DNA of 39,140 nt from an uncultured Magnetospirillum sp. (lineage in GTDB: Bacteria; Pseudomonadota; Alphaproteobacteria; Rhodospirillales; Magnetospirillaceae), in NCBI RefSeq assembly GCF_903853455.1, contig NZ_CAINTR010000184.1:1-39140 (forward strand), written 5' to 3'. Made by a program: the position numbers and the translations under genes. The notes beneath the pieces were generated by a model that was not told the DNA's origin, did no database searches, and worked only from the letters and a program-made list of their open reading frames with translations. Numbering within the stretch: position 1 is the first letter of the stretch; every line of letters begins with the position of its first letter. Positions 8,576 to 17,840 of this stretch are shown here, piece after piece.

Positions 8576-9685
8576 ATGTTCGGACGCATCCTCGCCCTGA
8601 TCATCAAGGAAATGCTGGCAGTCTGGCGCGACAAGAAAAGCCGTTTCGTGCTGATCGTGCCGCCGCTGGTCCAACTGGCGGTGTTCTCCTACGCCGCCAC
8701 CTACGACGTCACCCATGTCACCCTGGCGGTGCTGAACGAAGATGGCGGGCTGGCCGGCCGCGAGCTGCTGGCCCGGTTCGAGGGCGCTCCCACCATGGCC
8801 CACATCATCCACGTCGCCACCGAGGCGCAGATGACGCAAGCCATCGACGCCCGCGACGCCATGCTGGCGCTGCGGCTGCCCCAGGACTTCTCGCGGCGGA
8901 TCGAGGCCGGACAATCGGCGCCGGTCCAGCTGATCCTGGACGGACGGCGCTCCAACACCGCCCAGATCGCCATGGGCTACGCCAACACCATCATCGCCGG
9001 CTACAACCAGGACCGGGCGGCGCTCCAGAACCTGCCGGCGGCGCCCGGCGCCCTGGTGGTCCGGGTGTGGTTCAATCCCAACCTGGAGAGTCTGTGGGTG
9101 GTGGTGCCCGGTCTGGTGGGCGTGCTGACCCAGGTGGTGGCGCTGGTGGTCACGGCGCTGTCGGTGGCGCGCGAGCGCGAGCTGGGCACCTTCGAGCAAT
9201 TGCTGGTGACGCCGTTGCGGCCGTGGGAGATCCTGGTGGGCAAGACCGTGCCGGCCCTGGTGATCGGCCTGATCGAGGGCTCGATCATCCTGGTGGCGGC
9301 GCAACTGTGGTTCGGGGTGCCGTTCATCGGCTCGGTGCTGCTGCTTTACGGCGCCCTGGTGGCGTTCCTGTTGTCGATCATCGGCGTCGGGCTCTTCATC
9401 TCGGCGCTGTCGTCCACCCAGCAGCAGGCCATCCTGGGCGCCTTCTTCGTGGTGGTGCCCGCCATCACCCTGTCGGGCTTCGCCACCCCGGTGGAGAACA
9501 TGCCCGACTGGTTGCAGATGGCGACCCTGGCCAATCCCATCCGTCATATCCTGGTGCTGATGCACGGGCTGTTTCTCAAGGCGCTGCCGGCGGAGCTGGC
9601 CTGGCAGAGCATCTGGCCCATGCTGGTGATCGCCGCCGTGACCCTGCCGGGCGCCGCCTGGCTGTTCCGCCGCCGCCTGTACTGA
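8576..9685 (+). CDS. ybhR: ABC-2 type permease, second subunit (YbhR-like)
   Basis: The second ABC-2 permease, 369 residues, is clearly related to its upstream neighbour: N-terminal helix, long periplasmic domain, then the ARERELGTFEQLLVTPLRPWEILVGK segment and five helices. A strong AGGAGG site lies 3 bp before ATG 8576, and only 8 bp separate it from the preceding stop. It closes the export operon; no hairpin with a T-run follows before the chemotaxis genes. Confidence 0.88.
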   Translation: MFGRILALIIKEMLAVWRDKKSRFVLIVPPLVQLAVFSYAATYDVTHVTLAVLNEDGGLAGRELLARFEGAPTMAHIIHVATEAQMTQAIDARDAMLALRLPQDFSRRIEAGQSAPVQLILDGRRSNTAQIAMGYANTIIAGYNQDRAALQNLPAAPGALVVRVWFNPNLESLWVVVPGLVGVLTQVVALVVTALSVARERELGTFEQLLVTPLRPWEILVGKTVPALVIGLIEGSIILVAAQLWFGVPFIGSVLLLYGALVAFLLSIIGVGLFISALSSTQQQAILGAFFVVVPAITLSGFATPVENMPDWLQMATLANPIRHILVLMHGLFLKALPAELAWQSIWPMLVIAAVTLPGAAWLFRRRLY

Positions 9686-9847
9686 TCGTTCTACCCCTAT
9701 GGACTAATACCTAAGCGCTTGCCGCTCCGTGCCCTTTATCATAGCATCTAATCAAGATAAGGCTAAATTAGCGCGGACTGAGGCCTCCCGGTTTTCGGCG
9801 GCACTTGGACGGACACGTTCGCAATCCACTCAGACGCGGGGGGAGCC

Positions 9848-10297
9848 ATGTCGCACCAATACATCACCTTTACGGTCGGGGGCGACGAATATGGCGTCGA
9901 CATCATGGCCATCCGCGAGATCAAGGGCTGGACGCCGACCACGTCGCTGCCCGAGGCGCCGGAGCATATGCGCGGCGTCATCGATCTGCGCGGCGTCATC
10001 GTGCCCATCATCGACCTGCGCGCCCGCTTCCACCACGGCCTGACCGAGGCCACCCCCACCCATGTCATCATCGTCGTCGCTATCGGCGCGATGATGGTGG
10101 GGCTGCTGGCCGACGCCGTGGTCGACATCGTCACGGTGTCCGGCGCGGACATCCAGCCGGTTCCCGACCTGGAGCACCAGGGCCGCCAGGGCTACCTGTC
10201 CGGGATCGTCTCGGTCGAGGGCCGCATGGTGGTGTTGCTGGACCTTGACAACCTGCTGGAGCGCGACAGGGACGTCATCGCCCAAGCCGCCGCCTGA
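9848..10297 (+). CDS. cheW: Chemotaxis coupling protein CheW
   Basis: A 149-residue single-domain CheW that links chemoreceptors to the CheA kinase at the inner face of the membrane. It has the family pattern: FTVGGDEYGVDIMAIREI at the start, the conserved HMRGVIDLRGVIVPIIDLR strand-turn-strand, and SGIVSVEGRMVVLLDLDNLL at the end. A purine-rich GGGGGGAG site precedes ATG 9848. The chemoreceptor follows after 33 bp and has its own GGGGGAA site, so the pair form an operon; no cheA, cheY, cheB or cheR is present in the window. The 160 bp upstream are AT-richer than the surroundings and probably hold the promoter, although I cannot fix its hexamers. Confidence 0.93.
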   Translation: MSHQYITFTVGGDEYGVDIMAIREIKGWTPTTSLPEAPEHMRGVIDLRGVIVPIIDLRARFHHGLTEATPTHVIIVVAIGAMMVGLLADAVVDIVTVSGADIQPVPDLEHQGRQGYLSGIVSVEGRMVVLLDLDNLLERDRDVIAQAAA

Positions 10298-10330
10298 CCT
10301 TAAAAAAATAAGCCTGGGGGAACCCGTCCA

Positions 10331-12415
10331 ATGCTCAACAATATGAAAATCGCCTCGCGCCTGCTGATCGGTTTCGGCGTCCTGGTGCTGCTGATCGCGT
10401 CCTTAAGCGGCTATGCCATCTATTCCGGCAAGGTCAGCTCCGTCGCCCTCGACAACGCGCTGCGGCTGGTGGGCAACGAGACCCTGGTCCAACGGATCGA
10501 AAAGCGGGTGTTCCAGGGCCGCCTCTACATCTGGATGTCACTGGCCACCGACGATGCCAGCCGCCTACCCAAGGCGGCGGAGGCCTTCAAGATCGCCCGT
10601 GAAAATCATGCAAAATTGCGGGCCGCCACCATCGATCCCGACCGCCTCGCCAAGGTCGAGGCCATCGGCAAGCTGATCGACGACTACGAAGCCAAGGCGA
10701 CCAAGCTCGTCAGCTTCAAGGGCAAGAATGCCGCCCTCGACAGCGACGAGGCCAAGGCGGCGGCGTTGGAGGCGACCACCACCGCCAGCAAGATCGACGA
10801 GATCGGCGAGGACCTGTCGCTGAGATACCGCCAGGCGGGGACCGACGGCTCCAACGTCGCCAAGGACCAACTCGCCCAGGCGATCAACGTCTCCATCGTC
10901 ATCGGCGGCGTCAGCATCCTGCTCGGCGTCATCCTCGCCATCGCCATCAGCCGCTCCATCGCCCGGCCTGTCGGTGCCATGACCACCGCCATGCGCGATC
11001 TGGCGGCAGGCCAGCTCGGCGTCACCGTGCCGGCGCTGGACTACAAGGACGAGATCGGCGAGATGGCCCAGGCGGTCCAGGTGTTCAAGCAGAACGCCAT
11101 CGACAAGAAGCGCATGGAGGAAGAGCAGCGCGCCGCCGAGGAGGCGAGCCGCAAGGCCGAGGAGGAACAGCGCCAACGCGAGGCCGCCATCGTCGCCGAG
11201 GTGGCCGAGGTGGCCAAGGCCGCCAGCCAGGGCGATCTCGACCGCGCCATCGACCTCGCCGGCAAGGACGGCTTCCTGCTCAATCTGTGCCAGGGCGTCA
11301 ACACTCTGGTGTCGCTGACCGGCATCGCGCTCAAGGACGTGGCCCAGGTGCTGGCCGCCGTGGCCCAGGGCGACCTGACCAAACGCATCACCAATCCCTA
11401 TGGCGGCCTGTTCGACCAGCTGAAGGGCGACGTCAACCAGACCGCCGACAAGCTGTCGGAGATCGTCACCAACATTAACGGCGCCGCCGGCCAGATCGGT
11501 TCCGCCGCCTCGGAAGTGGCGGCCGGCAGTCAGGATCTGTCGGAGCGCTCGGAACAGCAGGCCAGCGCCCTGGAAGAAACCGCCGCCTCCATGGAAGAGC
11601 TGGCGGCGACGGTGCGGGCCAACGCCACCAACGCCCAGCAGGCCAATCAACTGGCGGCCGGCGCCCGTGAAGTGGCGGCCGGCGGCGGTCAGGTGGTGTC
11701 CGACGCGGTGGCGGCCATGGGCCGCATCGAGGCCTCCAGCCAGAAGATCGGCGACATCGTCGGCATGATCGACGAGATCGCCTTCCAGACCAACCTGCTG
11801 GCCCTGAACGCCGCCGTCGAGGCGGCACGGGCCGGCGACGCCGGCAAGGGTTTCGCGGTGGTGGCCCAGGAGGTGCGCAATCTGGCCCAACGCTCGGCCC
11901 AGGCCTCCAAGGAAATCAAGGTGCTGATCTCCGAAAGCGGCCGCGAAGTGGCCAACGGCGCCGATCTGGTCAAGGGCGCCGGCAAGACCCTGGACGAAAT
12001 CCTCGGCTCGGTGAAGCGGGTGGCCGACATCGTCGGCGAGATCGCCGCCGCCTCGTCGGAGCAGGCGGCGGGCATCGATCAGGTCAATCAGGCCGTCACC
12101 CAGATGGACGAGATGACCCAGCAGAATGCCGCCCTGGTGGAGGAAAGCGCCGCCGCCGCCCATGCCCTGGAAGATCAGTCGGGCGAACTCAACCGCCTGA
12201 TCGGCTTCTTCCAACTGAGCGGGCAGGCGATGCAAACCAGCGTCGCGCCCCGCCCCGCCGCCGCCCGCCCGGCCAAGAGCGTGGCGCCGGCCAAGCGCAT
12301 CACTGCCAAGCCGGCCGCCGGCCAGTCGCATCTGGCCAAGCTCAAGGCGAAGGAGCCCGCCCCCACCCTCGCCGCCAAGGCCAATGGCGGCGACCAGGAC
12401 TGGGCGGAATTCTGA
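10331..12415 (+). CDS. Methyl-accepting chemotaxis protein with C-terminal xWxxF pentapeptide
   Basis: A 694-residue transmembrane chemoreceptor. The first membrane helix is residues 10-32; a mostly helical periplasmic four-helix-bundle sensor spans 33-185; the second helix is about 187-207. A HAMP domain follows ([20 protein letters not shown]), then a second HAMP-like segment ([14 protein letters not shown]) and the signalling coiled coil, with the conserved hairpin tip [20 protein letters not shown]. After the signalling domain comes a flexible Ala/Pro/Lys linker ending in DWAEF at the extreme C-terminus, which matches the aromatic-x-x-aromatic tether that binds CheR or CheB in some receptors. 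The ligand is unknown. It is downstream of cheW and ends shortly before a strong terminator. Confidence 0.93.
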   Translation: MLNNMKIASRLLIGFGVLVLLIASLSGYAIYSGKVSSVALDNALRLVGNETLVQRIEKRVFQGRLYIWMSLATDDASRLPKAAEAFKIARENHAKLRAATIDPDRLAKVEAIGKLIDDYEAKATKLVSFKGKNAALDSDEAKAAALEATTTASKIDEIGEDLSLRYRQAGTDGSNVAKDQLAQAINVSIVIGGVSILLGVILAIAISRSIARPVGAMTTAMRDLAAGQLGVTVPALDYKDEIGEMAQAVQVFKQNAIDKKRMEEEQRAAEEASRKAEEEQRQREAAIVAEVAEVAKAASQGDLDRAIDLAGKDGFLLNLCQGVNTLVSLTGIALKDVAQVLAAVAQGDLTKRITNPYGGLFDQLKGDVNQTADKLSEIVTNINGAAGQIGSAASEVAAGSQDLSERSEQQASALEETAASMEELAATVRANATNAQQANQLAAGAREVAAGGGQVVSDAVAAMGRIEASSQKIGDIVGMIDEIAFQTNLLALNAAVEAARAGDAGKGFAVVAQEVRNLAQRSAQASKEIKVLISESGREVANGADLVKGAGKTLDEILGSVKRVADIVGEIAAASSEQAAGIDQVNQAVTQMDEMTQQNAALVEESAAAAHALEDQSGELNRLIGFFQLSGQAMQTSVAPRPAAARPAKSVAPAKRITAKPAAGQSHLAKLKAKEPAPTLAAKANGGDQDWAEF

Positions 12416-12452
12416 TCCCGCGCCCGTGACGGCACGGAAGATAAGTGAGACG

Positions 12453-12483
12453 CGGGGAGGCCGAAACGCCTCCCCGTTCTTTT
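12453..12483 (+). terminator. Rho-independent terminator after the chemoreceptor gene
   Basis: A perfect 9-bp GC-rich stem (12453-12461 pairing with 12468-12476) with a 6-base loop CGAAAC is followed by TTCTTTT. It ends the cheW-mcp transcript. The T-run is on the plus strand only, so it is not an efficient terminator for the converging IclR gene. Confidence 0.85.
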
Positions 12484-12493
12484 GCGCCCGGCC

Positions 12494-13246
12494 TCAGCCG
12501 CTGAACCCGGCGAAGATGCCCGGATTGCCGCCAAGCTGGCGGGTCAGGGTACTGGCCTCGTCCACCAGCCCCCGCTTCATCTCCGCCACCGCCGCATCGG
12601 TGAAGCGGGATTCCGGCCCGGACAGGATCAGCGCCCCCACCGGCTTCTGATCCATGCCCAACACCGGGCACACCACCGCCGCCACGCCGGGCACGCGCCG
12701 GCTCGGGCACGCCACCACCACCACGTCGCGGCGCACGTCGTCGTAGACCTCGCCTGCCGCTCCCGCGAAGGCCGACAGCACCAGGGAGCAGGCGCTGTCG
12801 TCGATGGGGAAGCGGTCGCCCTCGGCGAGACCGGCGTCGCGCACCGGATTCGGGGACGGCGCCCGATGCAGGCACACCTCGCTGTCGCCGTCGCGGACAT
12901 AGAGCGAGGCGGTCTCGCCGGTGCGCGCCACCAGGGAACGCAACACCGGCACCACCGAATCGCGCAGGTTATAGGAACTCTGGTAAATGCGTCCCAGCGG
13001 GAAGACCGAGGCGCCCAGGCGATAGCGGCCGTCGTCCTGGCGCTGCAGGTAGCCCAGGCGTAGCAGCGACACCGCCAGCCGCAGGATGGTGCTTTTGTAA
13101 AGGCCGGTGATAGCGGCCAACTCCACCAGGCTCAGCACGGCGCGGCCATGGGTGAAGGCGTCGAGGATGGCCAGCCCCCGCTCCAGCGCCGCCACCCCGC
13201 CCTCGGCGCCCGGCTGCTGCGACCTCGTCGATGTCTCCTCCACCAT
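12494..13246 (-). CDS. IclR family transcriptional regulator
   Basis: A 250-residue regulator with an N-terminal winged helix-turn-helix (ALERGLAILDAFTHG, then LVELAAITGLYKSTILRLAVSLLRLGYL) and a C-terminal IclR effector-binding domain (GETASLYVRDGDSEVCLHRAPS through PVGALILSGPESRF). I chose ATG 13246, which has GGAGG a few bases upstream; the frame extends to 13282 without a better start. It diverges from the ubiD-TRAP-ubiX operon across 145 bp that contain two matched palindromes, so it most likely controls that operon, and probably itself, in response to the imported acid or a product. Whether it activates or represses cannot be read from sequence. Confidence 0.9.
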   Translation of the reverse strand: MVEETSTRSQQPGAEGGVAALERGLAILDAFTHGRAVLSLVELAAITGLYKSTILRLAVSLLRLGYLQRQDDGRYRLGASVFPLGRIYQSSYNLRDSVVPVLRSLVARTGETASLYVRDGDSEVCLHRAPSPNPVRDAGLAEGDRFPIDDSACSLVLSAFAGAAGEVYDDVRRDVVVVACPSRRVPGVAAVVCPVLGMDQKPVGALILSGPESRFTDAAVAEMKRGLVDEASTLTRQLGGNPGIFAGFSG

Positions 13247-13275
13247 CCCCCCTCCGCCATATACCCACAAAAATT

Positions 13276-13303
13276 TTGACACCGTCGCGCGGCCGATGCT
13301 AAC
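13276..13303 (+). promoter_or_regulatory. Candidate promoter of the ubiD operon
   Basis: A perfect TTGACA (13276-13281) is followed 16 bp later by GCTAAC (13298-13303), a poor -10 match. The paired palindromes start only 5 bp downstream of it, where a bound regulator would cover the transcription start. The poor -10 makes this tentative. Confidence 0.35.
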
Positions 13304-13307
13304 GTCG

Positions 13308-13342
13308 TTCTACAACACAGAATGACGTTCTGTCTAGCAGAA
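13308..13342. promoter_or_regulatory. Twin palindromic operators, 20 bp apart, likely IclR-type binding sites
   Basis: Two 15-bp units of the form TTCT-N7-AGAA lie at 13308-13322 and 13328-13342. Their centres are exactly 20 bp apart, about two helical turns, so they lie on the same DNA face. The second is the better palindrome (TTCTG-N5-CAGAA). Both share flanking bases ACG before and T after the core. They sit between the divergent IclR gene and ubiD, which fits a tetrameric IclR regulator contacting both units. Confidence 0.55.
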
Positions 13343-13391
13343 TATTTTGACTTTCACGCCCGTCAGTCCCTAGCCTACGGAGAACCCGGCG

Positions 13392-14849
13392 ATGACTTCT
13401 TCCTCCCCCCGCAAGACGATGCGCACTTGGATCAGCGACCTTGAAGCCGCCGGCGAACTCATCCGCGTGGACAAGCCGGTCGATCCCCTGACTCAGATGG
13501 GCTCCTTGCTCTACCAGTCACGGGAAAAGGCGGTGCTGTTCGAGAACCTGCCCCATGGCTGGCGGTCGCTCGGTCAGGCTCCCGCCAATGTCCGTCATGC
13601 CGCCCTCGCCTTCGGCGCCACTGAGAACACGGTGGTCAAGACCGTCGCCGACCTGATGGGCAAGATGATCAAGCCGGAAATGGTGACCGACGCCCCGGTC
13701 CAGGAAATGGTGTTCATGAAGGGCGAGTTCGACCTGACCCAGTTGCCGGTGCATATCGCCGGCCAGCGCGATGGCGGTCCGGTCTGCGGGTCGGGTCTGG
13801 TGATCAGCAAGGACCCCGATACCGGGCAGCGCAATCTCAGCTTCCACCGCTTGCAGATCAAGGGGCCGGGCAAGTCGGGCATCCTGCTGTATCCCCGCCA
13901 TACCTGGAAGAACTACGTCAAATACCAGGAGCGCAACGAGCCCATGCCGGTGGCCATCATGATCGGCCACCATCCCGCCTACTATGCCGCCGCCGCCACC
14001 ACCGCCGCCTATGGTCTCGACGAACTTGAGATCGCCGGCGGCTTTCTCGGCGAGGCGGTCCGCATGGTCAAGTGCAAGACGGTGGACCTGGAAGTCCCCG
14101 CCGACGCCGAGCTGGTGCTGGAAGGCCACATCCCGCCGCATTACCGCGAGGAGGAGGGGCCGTTCTCCGAGTTCCAGGATTATTACGTCACCGGCACCGG
14201 CAAGAATCCCGTCGTCGAATACCAGTGCATGACGCGGCGCAAGGACGCCATCTTCAAGAATTTGCAGAACGGCTCCGAGATGGAGGGCTGCGTCTTCCAC
14301 AAGATCCCCATGAGCGCCACCATCTACCGCCGCCTCAAGGATATCGGCGGTGGCCCCATCCTGCACAACGTCATGGTGCTGCCCGGCGTGTTCGGCGTGG
14401 TGATCCAGATGACCCAGCGGGCCTATGGCGAGGCCAAGAACCTGATGATGGCGGCGCTGTCGTCGGAATACCAGCATCCCAAGGTGGTGATCGCGGTCGA
14501 CGAAGACGTCGACATCTTCAACCCGGCCGAACTGATGTGGGCGATCACCACCCGCGTCAACCCGTCCGAGGACGTGGTCATCATCCCCGGCACCCACAAC
14601 CATGCCATGGACGCCAGCCTGCCGGAACTGGGGGCGCCAGGCACCGGCCTGTGGCAGCGCATGGGGTCGAAGATGATGATCGACGCCACCATCCCGCCGC
14701 CCTGCGATGCCGAGGCGCGTGCCGCGTTCGAGCGCATCCGCCCCGTCAACCCGCAATTACGGCTGGAGGATTTCGCCGCCGCCGATTCGCTGGATCTGGT
14801 GCGCTCGCTGCCGGCCCGCTTCTTCGGCTCGCAATTGCTCAAGAGGTAG
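13392..14849 (+). CDS. ubiD: UbiD family prenyl-FMN-dependent decarboxylase
   Basis: A 485-residue (de)carboxylase of the UbiD family, which uses prenylated FMN to remove or add CO2 on aromatic, heteroaromatic or alpha-beta unsaturated acids. The catalytic triad pattern is intact: Arg153 in NLSFHRLQ and two glutamates five residues apart, Glu255 and Glu260, in EEEGPFSEF. The GGAG site 8 bp before ATG 13392 fixes the start. Linkage to a TRAP importer and its own ubiX argues for catabolism of an imported acid, not for ubiquinone synthesis. The substrate cannot be deduced; UbiD families are diverse (vanillate, protocatechuate, gallate, phthalate and furoate-type enzymes). Confidence 0.9.
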   Translation: MTSSSPRKTMRTWISDLEAAGELIRVDKPVDPLTQMGSLLYQSREKAVLFENLPHGWRSLGQAPANVRHAALAFGATENTVVKTVADLMGKMIKPEMVTDAPVQEMVFMKGEFDLTQLPVHIAGQRDGGPVCGSGLVISKDPDTGQRNLSFHRLQIKGPGKSGILLYPRHTWKNYVKYQERNEPMPVAIMIGHHPAYYAAAATTAAYGLDELEIAGGFLGEAVRMVKCKTVDLEVPADAELVLEGHIPPHYREEEGPFSEFQDYYVTGTGKNPVVEYQCMTRRKDAIFKNLQNGSEMEGCVFHKIPMSATIYRRLKDIGGGPILHNVMVLPGVFGVVIQMTQRAYGEAKNLMMAALSSEYQHPKVVIAVDEDVDIFNPAELMWAITTRVNPSEDVVIIPGTHNHAMDASLPELGAPGTGLWQRMGSKMMIDATIPPPCDAEARAAFERIRPVNPQLRLEDFAAADSLDLVRSLPARFFGSQLLKR

Positions 14850-14863
14850 CGACGGAGGACTTC

Positions 14864-14894
14864 GACCCGGCAAGCGATTGTCGCCTGCCGGGTC
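14864..14894 (+). other. Intercistronic hairpin between ubiD and dctP
   Basis: A perfect 9-bp stem GACCCGGCA / TGCCGGGTC (14864-14872 with 14886-14894) encloses a 13-base loop. No T-run follows on either strand, so it is not a typical terminator. It could protect the 3' end of the ubiD transcript or set different expression levels of enzyme and transporter. Confidence 0.45.
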
Positions 14895-14973
14895 AAAGCT
14901 TAAAGTGAATGCCGACACCGGAACAACCGGCGCCGACGGGTCCGAAAATACGGGCCGCACGAGGGAGGGGACC

Positions 14974-15999
14974 ATGAACGTCAGGATTTTCGTTCTGCTG
15001 ACGGCATTCGTCGTTGCCGCCATGTCGCCGTTCGTACCGCTGCGGGCCAGCGCGCAGAATATCGAGCTCAAACTGTCCACCTTCCAGCCCTTCAACAACC
15101 ACTACACTCTTTGGTTGCAAAGCTGGGCGGATACCCTGAAGCAGCAGTCCGGGGGGCGGCTTACCGCCACCATCTATCCCTCCGGCCAGTTGGGCGCCAT
15201 GCCCCGCCAATACGACTTGGCGCGAACCGGCGTCGCCGACGTGGCGATCTCCATGCACGGCGGAACGCCGGGACGCTTTCCGCTGTCCGAGCTGTCGCAC
15301 ATCCCCTTCATCGTCCCCAACGCCGCCGTCGCCTCCCAGGCGCTGACCGAGCTGCTGCCCGAATTCCTGGGCGAGGAGCACAAGGGCGTCAAGGTGCTGG
15401 CGCTGACCGCCGGCACGCCGCTGGCCCTGCTGACCACCAAGGTCGCCGTCCGTAAGCCGTCCGATCTCAAGGGGCTGCGCATCCGCCATCCCGACGCGGT
15501 GGCGGCAGCGGCCCTGACGGCGTTCGGGGCGGTTCCGGTCTATACCGAAACCGCCCAGATCGCCGACGCCATGAGCAAGGGCACCATCGACGGCGCCCTG
15601 CTGGCGTGGGAGGCGCTGGAATCATTTCAGGCCAACGCCAAATACGCCATTGATTGGGGCGCCAACGTCACCACCTTCGCACTGGTGATGAATCTGGCCA
15701 CCTACGACCATCTGCCGCCCGACCTCAAGACGGTGATCGACGACAACAGCGGCGACAAGATCGCCTGGGCGATCGGCAAGGCCGCCGACGATGCCGCCGC
15801 CGGCGGCAAGGCCTGGGCCCGCAAGAACGGCATGGAGATCATCGAGTTGACGCCCGACGAGCGCAAGGCCTTCGAGGCCGCCGTCCAGCCGGCCATGGCC
15901 GAGTTGATCGCCGACAAGCAAAAGAAGGGCCTGAAGGCCGAGCAGATGATGGCGTCCTTCAAGCTGCGCATGGCGGCGGCCAAGGGGAATGCGCAATGA
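14974..15999 (+). CDS. dctP: TRAP transporter substrate-binding protein (DctP type)
   Basis: The 341-residue periplasmic receptor of a tripartite TRAP transporter. A Sec signal peptide ends at ASA-Q (cleavage after about residue 27). The mature part has the DctP fold signature: the YPSGQLG motif, then DLKGLRIR, whose Arg171 corresponds to the arginine that clamps the ligand carboxylate in this family, then the GTIDGALLAWEAL segment. ATG 14974 is preceded by GAGGGAGGGG. It overlaps dctQ by ATGA. The retained arginine supports an organic acid as ligand, consistent with the linked decarboxylase. Confidence 0.93.
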   Translation: MNVRIFVLLTAFVVAAMSPFVPLRASAQNIELKLSTFQPFNNHYTLWLQSWADTLKQQSGGRLTATIYPSGQLGAMPRQYDLARTGVADVAISMHGGTPGRFPLSELSHIPFIVPNAAVASQALTELLPEFLGEEHKGVKVLALTAGTPLALLTTKVAVRKPSDLKGLRIRHPDAVAAAALTAFGAVPVYTETAQIADAMSKGTIDGALLAWEALESFQANAKYAIDWGANVTTFALVMNLATYDHLPPDLKTVIDDNSGDKIAWAIGKAADDAAAGGKAWARKNGMEIIELTPDERKAFEAAVQPAMAELIADKQKKGLKAEQMMASFKLRMAAAKGNAQ

Positions 16000-16517
16000 C
16001 GTCGCCGCGGGCCATCGGAGGGATGCCGCCCTCCCGCGTCCACCGCCTCGCCGGGGGGCTGGAGATCGCGGCCGCCGTGGCGCTTATCGCCATGATGATG
16101 ATCACGGTCGTCGATGTCTTCCTGCGCAACGTGTTCAACCAACCGATCGGCGGGGCGATCGAGCTGGTCAAGATCATGATGGCTTATCTGGTGTTTCTGG
16201 GCGTCCCGCAGACCTTTCTCAGCCGCAAGCACGTCCAGGTCGATGTCGTCGATCATCTCGTCGGCCCCCGCGCCTTGTTGTGCCTTGAAATCCTGGGAGA
16301 GCTGTGCGGCCTGGCCCTGATGGCGGTCATGCTGGTGGTGATGGGGCGCGAGGCCAAGGATGCCCACGACATGGGCGACATCACCTCCGACCTGATGATC
16401 CCGGTCACCGTCCTGTGGGCGCCCATGCTGGTGGGCGCGGCCTGCTCCCTGGCGGCGCTGGTCGCCCTGATCCTGTCGGACCTGCGGCAAGTGCTCCAGG
16501 CGGGGAGGACGCCATGA
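15996..16517 (+). CDS. dctQ: TRAP transporter small membrane subunit (DctQ type)
   Basis: A 173-residue four-helix subunit. Typical family features are the first helix running into VVDVFLRNVFNQPIGGAIELVKIMMAYLVFLG and the following RKHVQVDVV stretch. ATG 15996 overlaps the dctP stop and its own stop overlaps the dctM start, both by ATGA, so the three transporter subunits are translationally coupled. It binds the large subunit to form the secondary transporter driven by an ion gradient. Confidence 0.92.
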   Translation: MTSPRAIGGMPPSRVHRLAGGLEIAAAVALIAMMMITVVDVFLRNVFNQPIGGAIELVKIMMAYLVFLGVPQTFLSRKHVQVDVVDHLVGPRALLCLEILGELCGLALMAVMLVVMGREAKDAHDMGDITSDLMIPVTVLWAPMLVGAACSLAALVALILSDLRQVLQAGRTP

Positions 16518-17821
16518 CGCCGCAACTGGTCGGAATCATCGGCATGCTGTCGCTGCTGGTGCTGATCTTCATCCGGGTGCCGGTGGCGGTCGCCCTGGCG
16601 GTGGTCGGCACGGTCGGCTACGCCGCTATCGAGGGCTGGGACAAGGCGCTGATCATCGTCGGCACCACCCCGTTCGAGGTCGCCTCCGGCTATGCCCTGT
16701 CGGTGGTGCCGCTGTTCATCCTGATGGGGCAGGTGACGTCCAAGGCCGGCATGTCGGCCAAGATGTTCAAGGCCTCCAAATCCATCTTCAACGGCTTCCG
16801 CGGCTCGGAGGCCATGGCCACCATCGGCGCCTGCGCCGGCTTCGGCGCCATCTGCGGCTCGTCGCTGGCCACCGCCGCCACCATGAGCCAAGTCGCCATC
16901 CCCGAGATGCGCCAGTGCGGCTATGACGACCGGCTGTCGGCCGGGGTGGTGGCCGCCGGCGGCACCCTGGGGATCCTGGTTCCGCCGTCCATCATCTTCG
17001 TCATCTACGCCATCGTCGCCCAGCAATCGCTGCTGAAGCTGTTCGCCGCCGGGCTGGTGCCGGCGGCGCTGCTGACCGCCTTCTACCTCGTCACCGTCCT
17101 GGTGGTGATCAAGGTGTTCCCGTCCTGGGCCCGTGGCGAGGAGACCCTGCCGTGGCGCGAGCGGCTGCGCCATCTGGCCAATCTGTGGGAAATCGCCTTT
17201 CTGTTCGGCCTGTCCATCGGCGGCATGTATCTCGGCTGGTTCAGCCCCACCGAGGGAGCGGCCATCGGCGCCTTCACCGCCATCGGGCTGGCCATGGCCA
17301 CCGGCCGCCTGACCCTGGCGGGGCTGTGGGGGTGCGCCCTGCGGGCGGTACAGACCACCGCCATGCTGTTGTTCATCGTCATCGGCGCCTATGTGTTTTC
17401 CTACTTCACCGTGCTGACCCAGGTGCCGACCGCCCTGGTGGCCTGGGTGCGCGACATGGGGCTGTCGCCGCTGGCGGTGATGGCCACCCTGGTGATGATC
17501 TATATCGTGCTGGGCTGTTTCCTCGACGGCATCGGCATGATCCTGGTGACGGTGCCGATCTTCTTTCCCCTGGTGATCGAGAACGGCTTCGATCCGGTGT
17601 GGTTCGGGGTCATGCTGGTGGTGGTGATCGAGATCGGCCTGATCCATCCGCCGCTGGGCATGAATCTGTTTGTCATCCGGGCCCAGGTCGCCGATATCAG
17701 CCTGAAAGCCATCTATCTCGGCATCCTGCCGTTCCTGGTGGCGCAGGGGCTGCTGATCGTGTTGCTGCTGTTCTTTCCCCAACTGGCCTTGTGGCTGCCC
17801 GACCATCTCTATGCCCACTAG
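16514..17821 (+). CDS. dctM: TRAP transporter large permease (DctM type)
   Basis: The 435-residue transport channel, hydrophobic throughout with roughly a dozen membrane segments. It has the DctM patterns: VVPLFILMGQVTSKAGMSAKMF, a GSSLATAATMSQVAIPEM hairpin in the first half and the pseudo-symmetric DGIGMILVTVPIFFPLV plus HPPLGMNLFV in the second half. It completes a standard TRAP system with dctP and dctQ. A GGAGGA site and the ubiX start follow 19 bp after its stop. Confidence 0.93.
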   Translation: MTPQLVGIIGMLSLLVLIFIRVPVAVALAVVGTVGYAAIEGWDKALIIVGTTPFEVASGYALSVVPLFILMGQVTSKAGMSAKMFKASKSIFNGFRGSEAMATIGACAGFGAICGSSLATAATMSQVAIPEMRQCGYDDRLSAGVVAAGGTLGILVPPSIIFVIYAIVAQQSLLKLFAAGLVPAALLTAFYLVTVLVVIKVFPSWARGEETLPWRERLRHLANLWEIAFLFGLSIGGMYLGWFSPTEGAAIGAFTAIGLAMATGRLTLAGLWGCALRAVQTTAMLLFIVIGAYVFSYFTVLTQVPTALVAWVRDMGLSPLAVMATLVMIYIVLGCFLDGIGMILVTVPIFFPLVIENGFDPVWFGVMLVVVIEIGLIHPPLGMNLFVIRAQVADISLKAIYLGILPFLVAQGLLIVLLLFFPQLALWLPDHLYAH

Positions 17822-17840
17822 CACCCCCGGAGGACAAACC

